From Fulvivirga marina (GTDB lineage Bacteria; Bacteroidota; Bacteroidia; Cytophagales; Cyclobacteriaceae), in the NCBI RefSeq assembly GCF_016775155.1, contig NZ_JAEUGD010000058.1, positions 261,733 through 325,732 on the forward strand: 64,000 nucleotides of DNA. Direction: 5' to 3'. Position numbers and translations under genes: made by a program. Below the pieces are notes generated by a model that saw nothing but the letters and a program-made list of their open reading frames with translations, searched no databases and was not told where the DNA came from. The first letter of the stretch is position 1; each line of letters starts with the position of its first letter. Positions 32,781 through 40,517 of the stretch are shown in pieces.

Positions 32781-34532
32781 TTACTTTTTCATTATTTTCA
32801 CATACTGTTTGTAACTGCCCACTGAGACCTCAGCCAAATATATGCCTGCCGGCAAGCCTGGATCGATACTGAAGGTTGCTTTAGTCCGACTAACATCACT
32901 TTTATCAACTGCTTGGTACCTTACTTGGTTGTTTTTATCTATAAAACGCAAAGATACAACCCCTTTAACATTCTTAGAAAAAGATAATACCATAGATGTC
33001 TCTATAGGGTTAGGGTAAGCAGAAACTGTCATCATGAGTTGTTCATTGGCATCTGTAAAACTCAGCATTTCAGGAGCAAAAGTTGATGAAGGATGCTCCC
33101 CATTATAAGTAATTGATATGCCAGCTATCATCGGGTTTGCCAGTTCCCTCTTTAGCTGAACAGTTAAATTACCATCGTTAACCTGACTGCTCGTTGTTTT
33201 TTGGAGAGGTGCGTTTCTGCCCACCTCACTAAAAATATCAAAATCATCAAATGCTACCTGATTTTCAATAAGAATATCAAATACACGTCCTCCTGAGAAG
33301 TTGAAGTAACTTTCCGTAAAAAATAAATCGACCTTGTAGTTACCGTTAGCTACTGGAAAATTCCAGAGCATATTTGAATTCCAGGCAACTCTTGACCTAT
33401 CAAAAATATCAATGGGAGCTTCTGTTGTGTTCGAGGTCACACTGTGCGCCTGAGTGACATAATTTTTTATTATATAAGGAGACGGATTAAGGTAAGAATC
33501 TTCAGCCCATGGTATCGGAATATCATCGACAGGAGCCCAACCCCCTGCATTAACTCTATAAATCGCCTGCCCCTCAGGAGTATCGGTTACAGTCAATTCC
33601 ACTAAGGCCCAACAGGCATTACATGCTGTTTCCAAACCATCCTCATCTTCGGAGGCTATAAACAACAAGTAACTTCCTGCATCATCATACCCAGGCCTGA
33701 GGATCATCTCACCATATCCATTTCCATAATCGATGACTGTTTCAAAACCAATGGGTTCACCAGTATCTCCTCCAAATATATGGATAGTATCAGAAGGGCT
33801 GTCAAAGTCAATAGCTCGTATGGGTATGCGCAACTCTGTCCCCTCCGCCACTGTCTTAACTAATGCTCTGGAAGACTGTGATAAGATAGGGTCCTGAGTG
33901 TCTAACATGCCTGGACTAATTTCAATGGCGGAAATAAGTGCACTTCCCTCTTCTACCAGAAAATCAATATCTAAATTACCATCTGTTACGGCTAAGGAGT
34001 AATAAAACCAGCAAGAAGCCCCCTTTCCCACGTAATTAAGGATATCAAAATCATCAAGTGCCTTACGCCCTTCTATATTTACATCAAACACTCTCGAGCC
34101 TATAACCTGCGAAGTGTTCGGGCTTTCCGCAAAATGTAGCGTTACAATGTAGTTACCACTCGCCACTGGAAAGTCCCACTCCATATTACTGTAACTAACT
34201 CTACTTTTTTTAAGATAAAATTGCCCATCAATCCCATTGGCAGACCTGTAACTAACCGGGCCTACGTAAGGAGATGGATGAGCCCAAGAATCTTCTTCCC
34301 ACGAATCAGGGGCCTCCCAGCCCCCCGCATTGATCTGGTACAGAGGAGCTCCTGAAAGCATTTGCACTTGCTGAGGGCGCTCATCAACAATATTATCAAG
34401 CGAAGAAGCCAAAACCTTCTTCAAATCCGTCTTAGGGGCAACATTTTGAGCATTAACAGTGATGCCACTGCCTGTAAGTATTAAAAACAAACAGAGTAGC
34501 CATTTAGGTAAATAGGTGATGGTCGGTTTCAT
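32781..34532 (-). CDS. Secreted protein with two malectin-like domains and T9SS type A sorting domain
   Basis: A protein of about 583 residues (ATG 34532, where a signal peptide begins; an in-frame ATG at 34583 adds 17 residues). The signal ends near LILTGSGITVNA. Two malectin-like carbohydrate-binding domains follow: the first starts YQINAGGWEAPDSWEEDSWA, the second YRVNAGGWAPVDDIPIPWAE. Each contains an N/S-x-x-W-x-F-P-V-A-x-G-N-Y segment and an R-V-F-D-x-x-I-E block. Between them lies a cadherin/Ig-like region. The last 80 residues form the T9SS C-terminal sorting domain (SAYPNPIETSMVLSFSKNVK, LPAGIYLAEVSVGSYKQYVK), so the protein is delivered to the cell surface. It probably binds sugar polymers; no catalytic domain is seen. 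Convergent with the LysE gene. Confidence 0.85.
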   Translation of the reverse strand: MKPTITYLPKWLLCLFLILTGSGITVNAQNVAPKTDLKKVLASSLDNIVDERPQQVQMLSGAPLYQINAGGWEAPDSWEEDSWAHPSPYVGPVSYRSANGIDGQFYLKKSRVSYSNMEWDFPVASGNYIVTLHFAESPNTSQVIGSRVFDVNIEGRKALDDFDILNYVGKGASCWFYYSLAVTDGNLDIDFLVEEGSALISAIEISPGMLDTQDPILSQSSRALVKTVAEGTELRIPIRAIDFDSPSDTIHIFGGDTGEPIGFETVIDYGNGYGEMILRPGYDDAGSYLLFIASEDEDGLETACNACWALVELTVTDTPEGQAIYRVNAGGWAPVDDIPIPWAEDSYLNPSPYIIKNYVTQAHSVTSNTTEAPIDIFDRSRVAWNSNMLWNFPVANGNYKVDLFFTESYFNFSGGRVFDILIENQVAFDDFDIFSEVGRNAPLQKTTSSQVNDGNLTVQLKRELANPMIAGISITYNGEHPSSTFAPEMLSFTDANEQLMMTVSAYPNPIETSMVLSFSKNVKGVVSLRFIDKNNQVRYQAVDKSDVSRTKATFSIDPGLPAGIYLAEVSVGSYKQYVKIMKK

Positions 34533-34583
34533 ACTAATTAGGTGGTTTAATTTCTTTGATAAGTACGCTGCACTATAACTCAT

Positions 34584-34973
34584 ACCACACTCGCAGCCAT
34601 AAAATAGTACATGATGAAATTATGACACACCAAACTCTCAAAAAATGACCAGCATCATTTATAATCGAAATATTTATACGATATAATGAAAAACAGGTGT
34701 AATCAAACCGATCCACTTGCTATAAAATATTATGTTAATACCTGCCTATTGCTTCAACACCTACACATAATATTTTGAGACACCGTCGGATTTTTCTGTA
34801 TAGTCCAAGCCGGAGGGAATTTGCTGACTGATATAAAACTGCACTTCGGACCTTTGGTAACTACTGGCATCTAATGACAGATACATCATACATCACCTGA
34901 TTACTATTATCAATGACAAGGACCCTACTTGAATTTTCTTTTGATTATCAAATAATTATTTCGACACAAAATA
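34584..34973. other. Intergenic region with no recognised gene
   Basis: About 390 AT-rich bases between the start of the malectin gene and the thioredoxin-like gene. It must contain the malectin promoter on the minus strand. No repeat copy, strong terminator or small gene was recognised. Confidence 0.4.
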
Positions 34974-35531
34974 CTATTTCTTCCATTTAATATTACACCC
35001 TTGGCTTGGGGTTTGATTTTCTGAAATAGGGTTGCCCTTCAACAAGTCATCCAAAGCGGCTCTCATATCTTTTCCGGTCAAAGGCTTCTCATTGCCAGGC
35101 CTTGAATCATCCAACTGTCCACGGTAAACCAGCTTCATCTCTCCATCAAAAATATAAAAGTCAGGGGTGCACGCCGCATCATAAGATCTGGCCACCGCCT
35201 GAGTTTCATCATATAGATATGGAAAAGGGTAGCGCCACTTCTTTGCCTCAGCCTGCATCAACTCTGGAGAGTCTTCAGGATATTCTTCAACGTCATTGGA
35301 ACTGATGGCGACAAACTTAACCCCTTCCGGAATATAATCTTCAGCAATATTTACCAGTTCGGATTGCAGGTGTTTTACATATGGACAGTGATTGCAAATA
35401 AACATGATCACCGTAGCCTGATCAGATTTTAATTCTTCAAGCGTCATTGTTCGTTCTGATACCGCATCCACTAGCTCAAAATTGGGAGCTACTGTTCCCA
35501 GTGGTAGCATATTCGAAGGTGTAAGTGCCAT
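34974..35531 (-). CDS. Thioredoxin/AhpC-TSA-fold protein
   Basis: A 185-residue protein with the peroxiredoxin-like/thioredoxin fold. The redox site is MFICNHCPYVKHLQ near 48-61, where C-N-H-C replaces the usual C-x-x-C of thioredoxin and is characteristic of this family of thioredoxin-like proteins. The N-terminal PLGTVAPNFELVDAVSE and the central VKFVAISSNDVEEYPED agree. No signal peptide is seen, so it is cytoplasmic. The substrate is unknown; candidates are peroxides or disulphides. It stands alone, divergent from the hydrolase lipoprotein gene. Confidence 0.87.
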   Translation of the reverse strand: MALTPSNMLPLGTVAPNFELVDAVSERTMTLEELKSDQATVIMFICNHCPYVKHLQSELVNIAEDYIPEGVKFVAISSNDVEEYPEDSPELMQAEAKKWRYPFPYLYDETQAVARSYDAACTPDFYIFDGEMKLVYRGQLDDSRPGNEKPLTGKDMRAALDDLLKGNPISENQTPSQGCNIKWKK

Positions 35532-35582
35532 TAATAAATTTGTTTAACTTTAGTTTAAAGTTAGAAAGTTAATCGTTTTCCT

Positions 35583-36506
35583 ATGAAAGTTTCTCGTTTT
35601 TTTTGGCTACTACCTCTGCTGATCTCATTAAGTTGTAAAGAACACGACAAAGCAACGTATACAGAAGAAGGGTTTGAGGTTATCAATGGCTCTGAAATGT
35701 ATTACAAAATTATAGGGAGTGGCAGCCCTATAATAGTGGTTCATGGTGGCCCTGTACTTGACCACTCCTATTTTCTTCCACAATTCAATGAACTTGCCAA
35801 AGACCACCAATTGATCTTCTATGACCAGCGAGCATGCGGAAAATCTTCCATCGAAGTTGACACAAGCAGTATGTCGATTGCAGGGTTTGTAGATGACATA
35901 GAGCAACTTCGTACATCACTGAAGCTTGAAAAGATTGACCTGCTCGGGCATTCCTGGGGCGGACTACTCGCTATGCATTATGCTATTAAGTACCCACAAA
36001 ACCTGGATCATTTGATCTTATCTAATTCCATGCCCGCTAGTACAGAAGGTTGGCAGGCGGAAGAGCAACAGCTGGCTTCCAGGATAACAAAAGAAGACAG
36101 TTTATCCCGGGCAGCAATCATACATTCCGAAGAAATGAAAAACAGAAGTGCATCCGCTATTAAAAAATTAATGATGCTTTCTTTTAAAACTCAGTTTCAC
36201 AACAAAAACCTGCTGGACAGCCTGAATCTTTATATACCTGAAGACTTTATGGACAGAAGTGCCAAATTCAGTTATCTCGGTAAAGACCTGACGGACTTTG
36301 ATCTTTATAATGGCCTAAAAGATGTCTCTGTCCCCACACTTATCATTTATGGTGAAGATGAACCTGCGGCAACTCTATCAGGTAAAGCATTAGAAAGCAG
36401 TATTCCTCAGGCTCAGCTACTGGTTATCCCAAAGTGCGGCCATTTCCCCTTTGTAGAACAGCCTGATGTTTACTTTCAAGGTATAAAGCAATTCATTAAA
36501 AAATAG
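35583..36506 (+). CDS. Alpha/beta hydrolase lipoprotein, proline iminopeptidase-like
   Basis: A 307-residue exported hydrolase. A lipoprotein signal (FWLLPLLISLSCKEHD) places a lipidated cysteine at about 18. The alpha/beta hydrolase core has IIVVHGGPVLDHSYFLPQ with the oxyanion H-G-G-P, YDQRACGKSS, and the nucleophile elbow LLGHSWGGLLAMHY with Ser. The acid is likely the Asp of IIYGEDEPA and the His that of KCGHFPFVEQP. HGGP and D-Q-R-x-x-G-x-S are typical of the S33 prolyl aminopeptidase group, but substrate cannot be confirmed. A TAAATTTG box at 35535-35542 may be its -7 element. The phosphoesterase gene follows 58 bases downstream. Confidence 0.85.
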   Translation: MKVSRFFWLLPLLISLSCKEHDKATYTEEGFEVINGSEMYYKIIGSGSPIIVVHGGPVLDHSYFLPQFNELAKDHQLIFYDQRACGKSSIEVDTSSMSIAGFVDDIEQLRTSLKLEKIDLLGHSWGGLLAMHYAIKYPQNLDHLILSNSMPASTEGWQAEEQQLASRITKEDSLSRAAIIHSEEMKNRSASAIKKLMMLSFKTQFHNKNLLDSLNLYIPEDFMDRSAKFSYLGKDLTDFDLYNGLKDVSVPTLIIYGEDEPAATLSGKALESSIPQAQLLVIPKCGHFPFVEQPDVYFQGIKQFIKK

Positions 36507-36564
36507 TATAATTTGCCCATCTAAAATCATCTGTATAGCTTAGAAGCTGAAATAAAAGATATAG

Positions 36565-37068
36565 ATGAAAATAGGCCTGCTTTCAGATACTCATGGACAC
36601 CTCGACCCTAAAGTATTCAAATATTTCGAAGCCTGCGATGAGGTATGGCATGCCGGGGATATAGGCCCGGGTGTATTAGAGCAACTGGTAGACTTCAAAC
36701 CGACCAGAGCAGTATATGGAAATATAGATGGCCATGATATTCGTATTGTTTGTCCCGAACATTATAAGTTTAGATGTGAAGGCCTTAAGGTTTGGATGAC
36801 TCATATCGGAGGCTACCCTCCGCGGTATAACCCGAAAATAAAAAGAGGTCTTCAACTTTCCCATCCAGACATTTTCATTTGTGGACATTCACATATATTA
36901 AGAATTATGAGAGACCCAAAGATCAATAACCTGTTGTACATTAACCCTGGCGCAGCGGGAATCCATGGCTTTCATAAGGTAAAGACGCTGGTGCGCTTTG
37001 AGGTTGTTGGCAAAGAAATTAAAGATATGCAGGTAATAGAGATTGGTAGCAGAACCAGTGGTCAGTAA
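36565..37068 (+). CDS. YfcE/MJ0936-type metallophosphoesterase
   Basis: A 167-residue cytoplasmic calcineurin-like phosphoesterase. All metal-binding motifs are present: GLLSDTHGHLD at 4-14 (D-x-H), VWHAGDIG at 27-34 (G-D), VYGNIDGHD (G-N-x-D), MTHIGGYP (H) and FICGHSHI (G-H-x-H). The size and order match YfcE, a phosphodiesterase with unknown natural substrate. It may be co-transcribed with the hydrolase lipoprotein gene and ends before a strong bidirectional terminator. Confidence 0.92.
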   Translation: MKIGLLSDTHGHLDPKVFKYFEACDEVWHAGDIGPGVLEQLVDFKPTRAVYGNIDGHDIRIVCPEHYKFRCEGLKVWMTHIGGYPPRYNPKIKRGLQLSHPDIFICGHSHILRIMRDPKINNLLYINPGAAGIHGFHKVKTLVRFEVVGKEIKDMQVIEIGSRTSGQ

Positions 37069-37133
37069 TGCTATTAGATAAACAATTCGCTACAGAGCAT
37101 TACAGGTAAAAGTTACCAAAAAAAGTTTAACGT

Positions 37134-37168
37134 AAAAAAGGCTGCATCTTATGATACAGCCTTTTTTT
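37134..37168. terminator. Bidirectional terminator between phosphoesterase and basic-protein genes
   Basis: A stem (37134-37148 with 37153-37168, one mismatch) with A-rich and T-rich flanks on both sides, so it could stop transcription from both convergent genes. Confidence 0.85.
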
Positions 37169-37185
37169 AAATATTATCTTAAAGA

Positions 37186-37509
37186 CTACTCCGTATCTTT
37201 TTTGTCCTCTTTTTTAGGAGCAGCTTTTTTTACTTCTTTCTTTTCAGCTTTTGGCTCTTCTGATTTTTCAGCCGCAGCTTTAGCTTTTTTCGCAGGCGCT
37301 TTAGCTTCTTTTTTCTCAGCTTTAGCCTCTTCTTTTTTAGTATCAGCTTTAGCAGAACCTTTAGAGCCTTTCTTGAACTCTTCTTTAATTTCCTCTACGT
37401 CAACTGATTTTATAACAGGCTTAGAGTTCAATCTTTGGATAGTCTCCTGTCTTACTCTAGCCCTTGTTTTATTTCTTTTCGCTTTTCTTTTAAGTCTGGT
37501 AACAGCCAT
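37186..37509 (-). CDS. Lysine/alanine/glutamate-rich basic protein (histone H1-like tail)
   Basis: A 107-residue protein from ATG 37509. An in-frame ATG at 37542 is rejected because a -7 promoter box (37540-37547) overlaps it. The first 50 residues are mixed and basic (AVTRLKRKAKRNKTRARVRQ, then ETIQRLNSKPVIKSVDVEEI). The remaining 55 are a low-complexity tail of Lys, Ala, Glu and Pro in an A-K-K/A-E-K-K pattern, resembling histone H1-like DNA- or RNA-binding tails. There is no signal peptide. It lies upstream of hisS on the opposite strand. I do not recognise the N-terminal part as a known family. Nucleic-acid binding is an inference from composition. Confidence 0.72.
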   Translation of the reverse strand: MAVTRLKRKAKRNKTRARVRQETIQRLNSKPVIKSVDVEEIKEEFKKGSKGSAKADTKKEEAKAEKKEAKAPAKKAKAAAEKSEEPKAEKKEVKKAAPKKEDKKDTE

Positions 37510-37539
37510 TTCTGATAATATTTTTGTCAAAAGAGGCTG

Positions 37540-37547
37540 CAAAGATA
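37540..37547 (-). promoter_or_regulatory. -7 box of the basic-protein gene
   Basis: Reads TATCTTTG on the minus strand, an exact TAnnTTTG, 31 bases before the ATG at 37509. It supports choosing that start over the ATG at 37542, which lies within the box. Confidence 0.5.
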
Positions 37548-37636
37548 CGTTAATAGTATTTAATAATAAAAGGAAAACTGCAAATTAATAATGTTGTCTG
37601 TTCAAATGGACAACAAATCATTTGCGCTCTTTTTTG

Positions 37637-37644
37637 TAGCTTTG
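37637..37644 (+). promoter_or_regulatory. -7 box of hisS, possibly giving a near-leaderless mRNA
   Basis: Reads TAGCTTTG, an exact match to TAnnTTTG, ending only five bases before the hisS ATG. The expected transcription start would fall at or next to the start codon. No good -33 TTG at the usual spacing, so confidence is limited. Confidence 0.4.
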
Positions 37645-37649
37645 CGCCC

Positions 37650-39020
37650 ATGAGTCAAAAACCCACATTACCCAAAGGTACACGCGATTTCGGGCCTGCG
37701 CAAATGGGCAAAAGGAATTTTATATTTAGTGCCATTAAACAAGTGTTTGAAAAGTACGGCTTTATGCCTCTGGAAACACCTGCCATGGAAAACCTGTCGG
37801 TACTGACCGGAAAGTATGGCGACGAAGGAGATCAACTTCTTTTTAAAGTATTGAACTCCGGAGATTTCTTATCCAAGGCAAAAGAAACCGATTTTGCTGC
37901 CGGCTCTAAGCAGTTGCTTCCCAAGATCTCCGAAAAAGGGCTTAAGTATGACCTTACAGTACCCTTTGCCAGATATGTTGTTATGAATCGCCACGATTTA
38001 GCCCTCCCTTTTAAGCGATACCAAATACAACCGGTATGGCGTGCAGATCGCCCCCAAAAAGGACGATACAGAGAGTTTTACCAATGCGATGCCGATGTAG
38101 TAGGAACCAACTCGCTGATATGCGAAACGGAGATCATACTTATGATCAATGAGGTCTTTGCAAAGCTTGGCATCAAGGATTTTGACATCAAAATAAACCA
38201 CAGAAAAATATTGACTGGTATAACCCAGGCTATAGGAGCTACTGGCAAAGAAAGTGATTTCTGTGTGGCTATTGACAAACTCGACAAAATAGGCATAGAC
38301 AAGGTTCTGGAAGAAATGAAAGGTCGCGGCATCAGCGAAGAAGCTACGCAGAAAGCCCTGCCCATTTTGGCGCTTACCGGTACCATTGAGGAGAAAATAG
38401 CACATCTGAAAAACATATTGCAAAATTCGGAAGAAGGTCTGCAGGGCATAAAAGATCTGGAAGAAATCCTGGAAACCTTGAAGACTTTTGACCTGGATCA
38501 GCACCATGTAGATTTTGACGTAACACTGGCCAGAGGCCTTAGTTACTATACAGGAGCCATTTTCGAAGTTAAAGTTAATAATGTTAGTATTGGTAGTGTA
38601 AGTGGTGGAGGCAGATACGATGACCTTACCGGAGTATTCGGTGTTCCTGACCTGTCAGGTGTAGGTTTCTCTTTTGGTGTTGATCGTATTTATGACGTCA
38701 TGGAAGAACTAGACATTTTTCCAGAAGAGGCTCGCACTTCTACAGAAGTACTGATTATTCACTTTGATGATGAATCGAAAAAATATGGACTCTCTGTACT
38801 CAATCAGTTAAGGAAAGTAGGTATAAAATCTGAGATATACCCCGACTCTGCCAAACCCAAGAAACAATTTGACTATGCTAACAAAAAGAACATCAGTTAT
38901 ACCATAGTTATTGGCTCTGATGAAATAGCCACGCAAAAACTGTCTTTTAAAAATATGGCTTCCGGACAACAGGAAAAGCTAACTCTGGAAGAAATACTTA
39001 AACAATTATCAAAGCATTAA
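37650..39020 (+). CDS. hisS: Histidine-tRNA ligase
   Basis: A 456-residue class II aminoacyl-tRNA synthetase that charges tRNA-His. The three class II motifs are visible: motif 1 around VFEKYGFMPLETPAMENL (33-50), motif 2 at RYQIQPVWRADRPQKGRYRE (123-142), and motif 3 at GVGFSFGVDRIYDV (337-350). The histidine-specific block ARGLSYYTGAIFEV is at 294-307, and GGGRYDDLTG at 319-328. The C-terminal anticodon-binding domain follows (EVLIIHFDDESKKYGLSVLN). Length is normal. It begins an apparent operon with hutH, three bases downstream. Confidence 0.97.
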   Translation: MSQKPTLPKGTRDFGPAQMGKRNFIFSAIKQVFEKYGFMPLETPAMENLSVLTGKYGDEGDQLLFKVLNSGDFLSKAKETDFAAGSKQLLPKISEKGLKYDLTVPFARYVVMNRHDLALPFKRYQIQPVWRADRPQKGRYREFYQCDADVVGTNSLICETEIILMINEVFAKLGIKDFDIKINHRKILTGITQAIGATGKESDFCVAIDKLDKIGIDKVLEEMKGRGISEEATQKALPILALTGTIEEKIAHLKNILQNSEEGLQGIKDLEEILETLKTFDLDQHHVDFDVTLARGLSYYTGAIFEVKVNNVSIGSVSGGGRYDDLTGVFGVPDLSGVGFSFGVDRIYDVMEELDIFPEEARTSTEVLIIHFDDESKKYGLSVLNQLRKVGIKSEIYPDSAKPKKQFDYANKKNISYTIVIGSDEIATQKLSFKNMASGQQEKLTLEEILKQLSKH

Positions 39021-39023
39021 TTA

Positions 39024-40514
39024 ATGAACCAGATCCATTATATATCCGATAAATCATTAACCTTAGAGCAGGTTCAAGAGGTAATTTCAGGCAACTACAA
39101 ATTAGCATTGTCGCCTGATGCTGAAGAGAAAATCAGCAAATGCAGAAATTATCTGGATCAGAAAGTTCAAAACTCCTCAGAACCTGTCTATGGGGTAAAC
39201 ACCGGTTTTGGTTCATTATATAATAAAAACATATCAAAAGAAGACCTGACAAAACTTCAGGAAAACCTTGTAAAATCACATGCCTGCGGTACCGGAGATG
39301 AGGTTCCTGAGGAAGTAGTAAAGCTTATGCTTTTACTAAAAGTGCAATCGTTAGCGTACGGACATTCAGGTGTACAGGTAGAAACGGTTAACCGGCTGAT
39401 CAGTTTCTACAACAGCGGTATATATCCTGTTGTTTATGAAATGGGTTCTTTGGGTGCTTCAGGAGATCTCGCTCCCCTCGCCCATCTTTGTCTCCCGTTA
39501 ATCGGTCTTGGAGAGGTTAATTATAAAGGACAGCGATACTCGGGTAAGCAAATTAACGAGAAACTGGGTTTCAAACCTATAGCATTCAGAGCCAAGGAAG
39601 GCCTGGCCCTACTAAACGGAACTCAGCTCATGAGTGCATACGGCATCTGGGCTTTAATTAATGGAGAAAAGCTTCTTGATCTGGCTAATATCATCGGAGC
39701 CATGTCTGTTGATGCTTTCGATGGCAGAATAGAGCCTTTCAGTGCCAAAGTACATGACATCAGACCTCAAAAAGGTCAAATCCTTGTAGCTAAAAAGTTC
39801 AGAGAACTCCTGGAAGGTAGCGACATCATTGCTCAACCCAAAAAACATGTTCAGGATCCATATTCATTCAGATGTATCCCTCAGGTGCATGGAGCCAGTG
39901 CAGATGCCATTTTCTACGTCAAAGACATTTTCCTAACAGAAATCAATGGTGTAACGGATAATCCGAATGTATTCCCTGATGATGATGAGATCATATCTGC
40001 CGGGAATTTCCACGGACAGCCATTAGCGCTGCCGTTAGATTTTCTATCCCTGGCATTAGCCGAACTCGGCAACATTTCTGAGCGCCGTACATACCAGCTC
40101 ATATCAGGTTCTCGAGATCTCCCCAATTACCTTGTGGCTAATCCGGGTATTAATTCAGGACTGATGATACCTCAATATACAGCAGCATCTCTGGTAAGCC
40201 AGAACAAGCAGTACTGTACACCTGCTTCGGCCGACTCCATCGTTTCTTCCAACGGACAGGAAGATCATGTAAGCATGGGTGCTAATGCTGCAATCAAAAC
40301 ATATAAGGTTGTCAACAATTTATATCGTATTTTAGCTATTGAACTGATGACGGCAACCCAGGCATTGGAGTTTAGAAGACCCTTAAAAACATCTGGTTAT
40401 CTCGAAGACTTTATGCGCAATTTCCGTGAGTATGTTCCGTTTATTGAAGATGACCGTGTTTTATATGAAGATATCGCCAGGGCGGTCAGCTTTTTAAGGT
40501 CAGTAAGCCTATAG
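39024..40514 (+). CDS. hutH: Histidine ammonia-lyase
   Basis: A 496-residue MIO-dependent aromatic amino acid lyase that deaminates histidine to urocanate. The prosthetic group forms from A145-S146-G147 in GSLGASGDLAPLAHL. Y57 in VYGVNTGFG is the catalytic tyrosine. S85-H86 in NLVKSHACGTG is the histidine-lyase selectivity pair, whereas phenylalanine lyases have Phe-Leu there. NGQEDHVSMG, with its glutamate, is also histidine-lyase-like. No other hut genes lie in the window; the enzyme is instead coupled to hisS, three bases after its stop. A role other than histidine catabolism cannot be excluded. Confidence 0.93.
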   Translation: MNQIHYISDKSLTLEQVQEVISGNYKLALSPDAEEKISKCRNYLDQKVQNSSEPVYGVNTGFGSLYNKNISKEDLTKLQENLVKSHACGTGDEVPEEVVKLMLLLKVQSLAYGHSGVQVETVNRLISFYNSGIYPVVYEMGSLGASGDLAPLAHLCLPLIGLGEVNYKGQRYSGKQINEKLGFKPIAFRAKEGLALLNGTQLMSAYGIWALINGEKLLDLANIIGAMSVDAFDGRIEPFSAKVHDIRPQKGQILVAKKFRELLEGSDIIAQPKKHVQDPYSFRCIPQVHGASADAIFYVKDIFLTEINGVTDNPNVFPDDDEIISAGNFHGQPLALPLDFLSLALAELGNISERRTYQLISGSRDLPNYLVANPGINSGLMIPQYTAASLVSQNKQYCTPASADSIVSSNGQEDHVSMGANAAIKTYKVVNNLYRILAIELMTATQALEFRRPLKTSGYLEDFMRNFREYVPFIEDDRVLYEDIARAVSFLRSVSL

Positions 40515-40517
40515 CCT

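Noticed and set aside
37151-37588. A long hydrophobic, Ser/Ala/Phe-rich frame on the plus strand
   Set aside because: It is the complement of the Lys/Ala/Glu-rich basic-protein gene; repetitive codons there create an artificial open frame.
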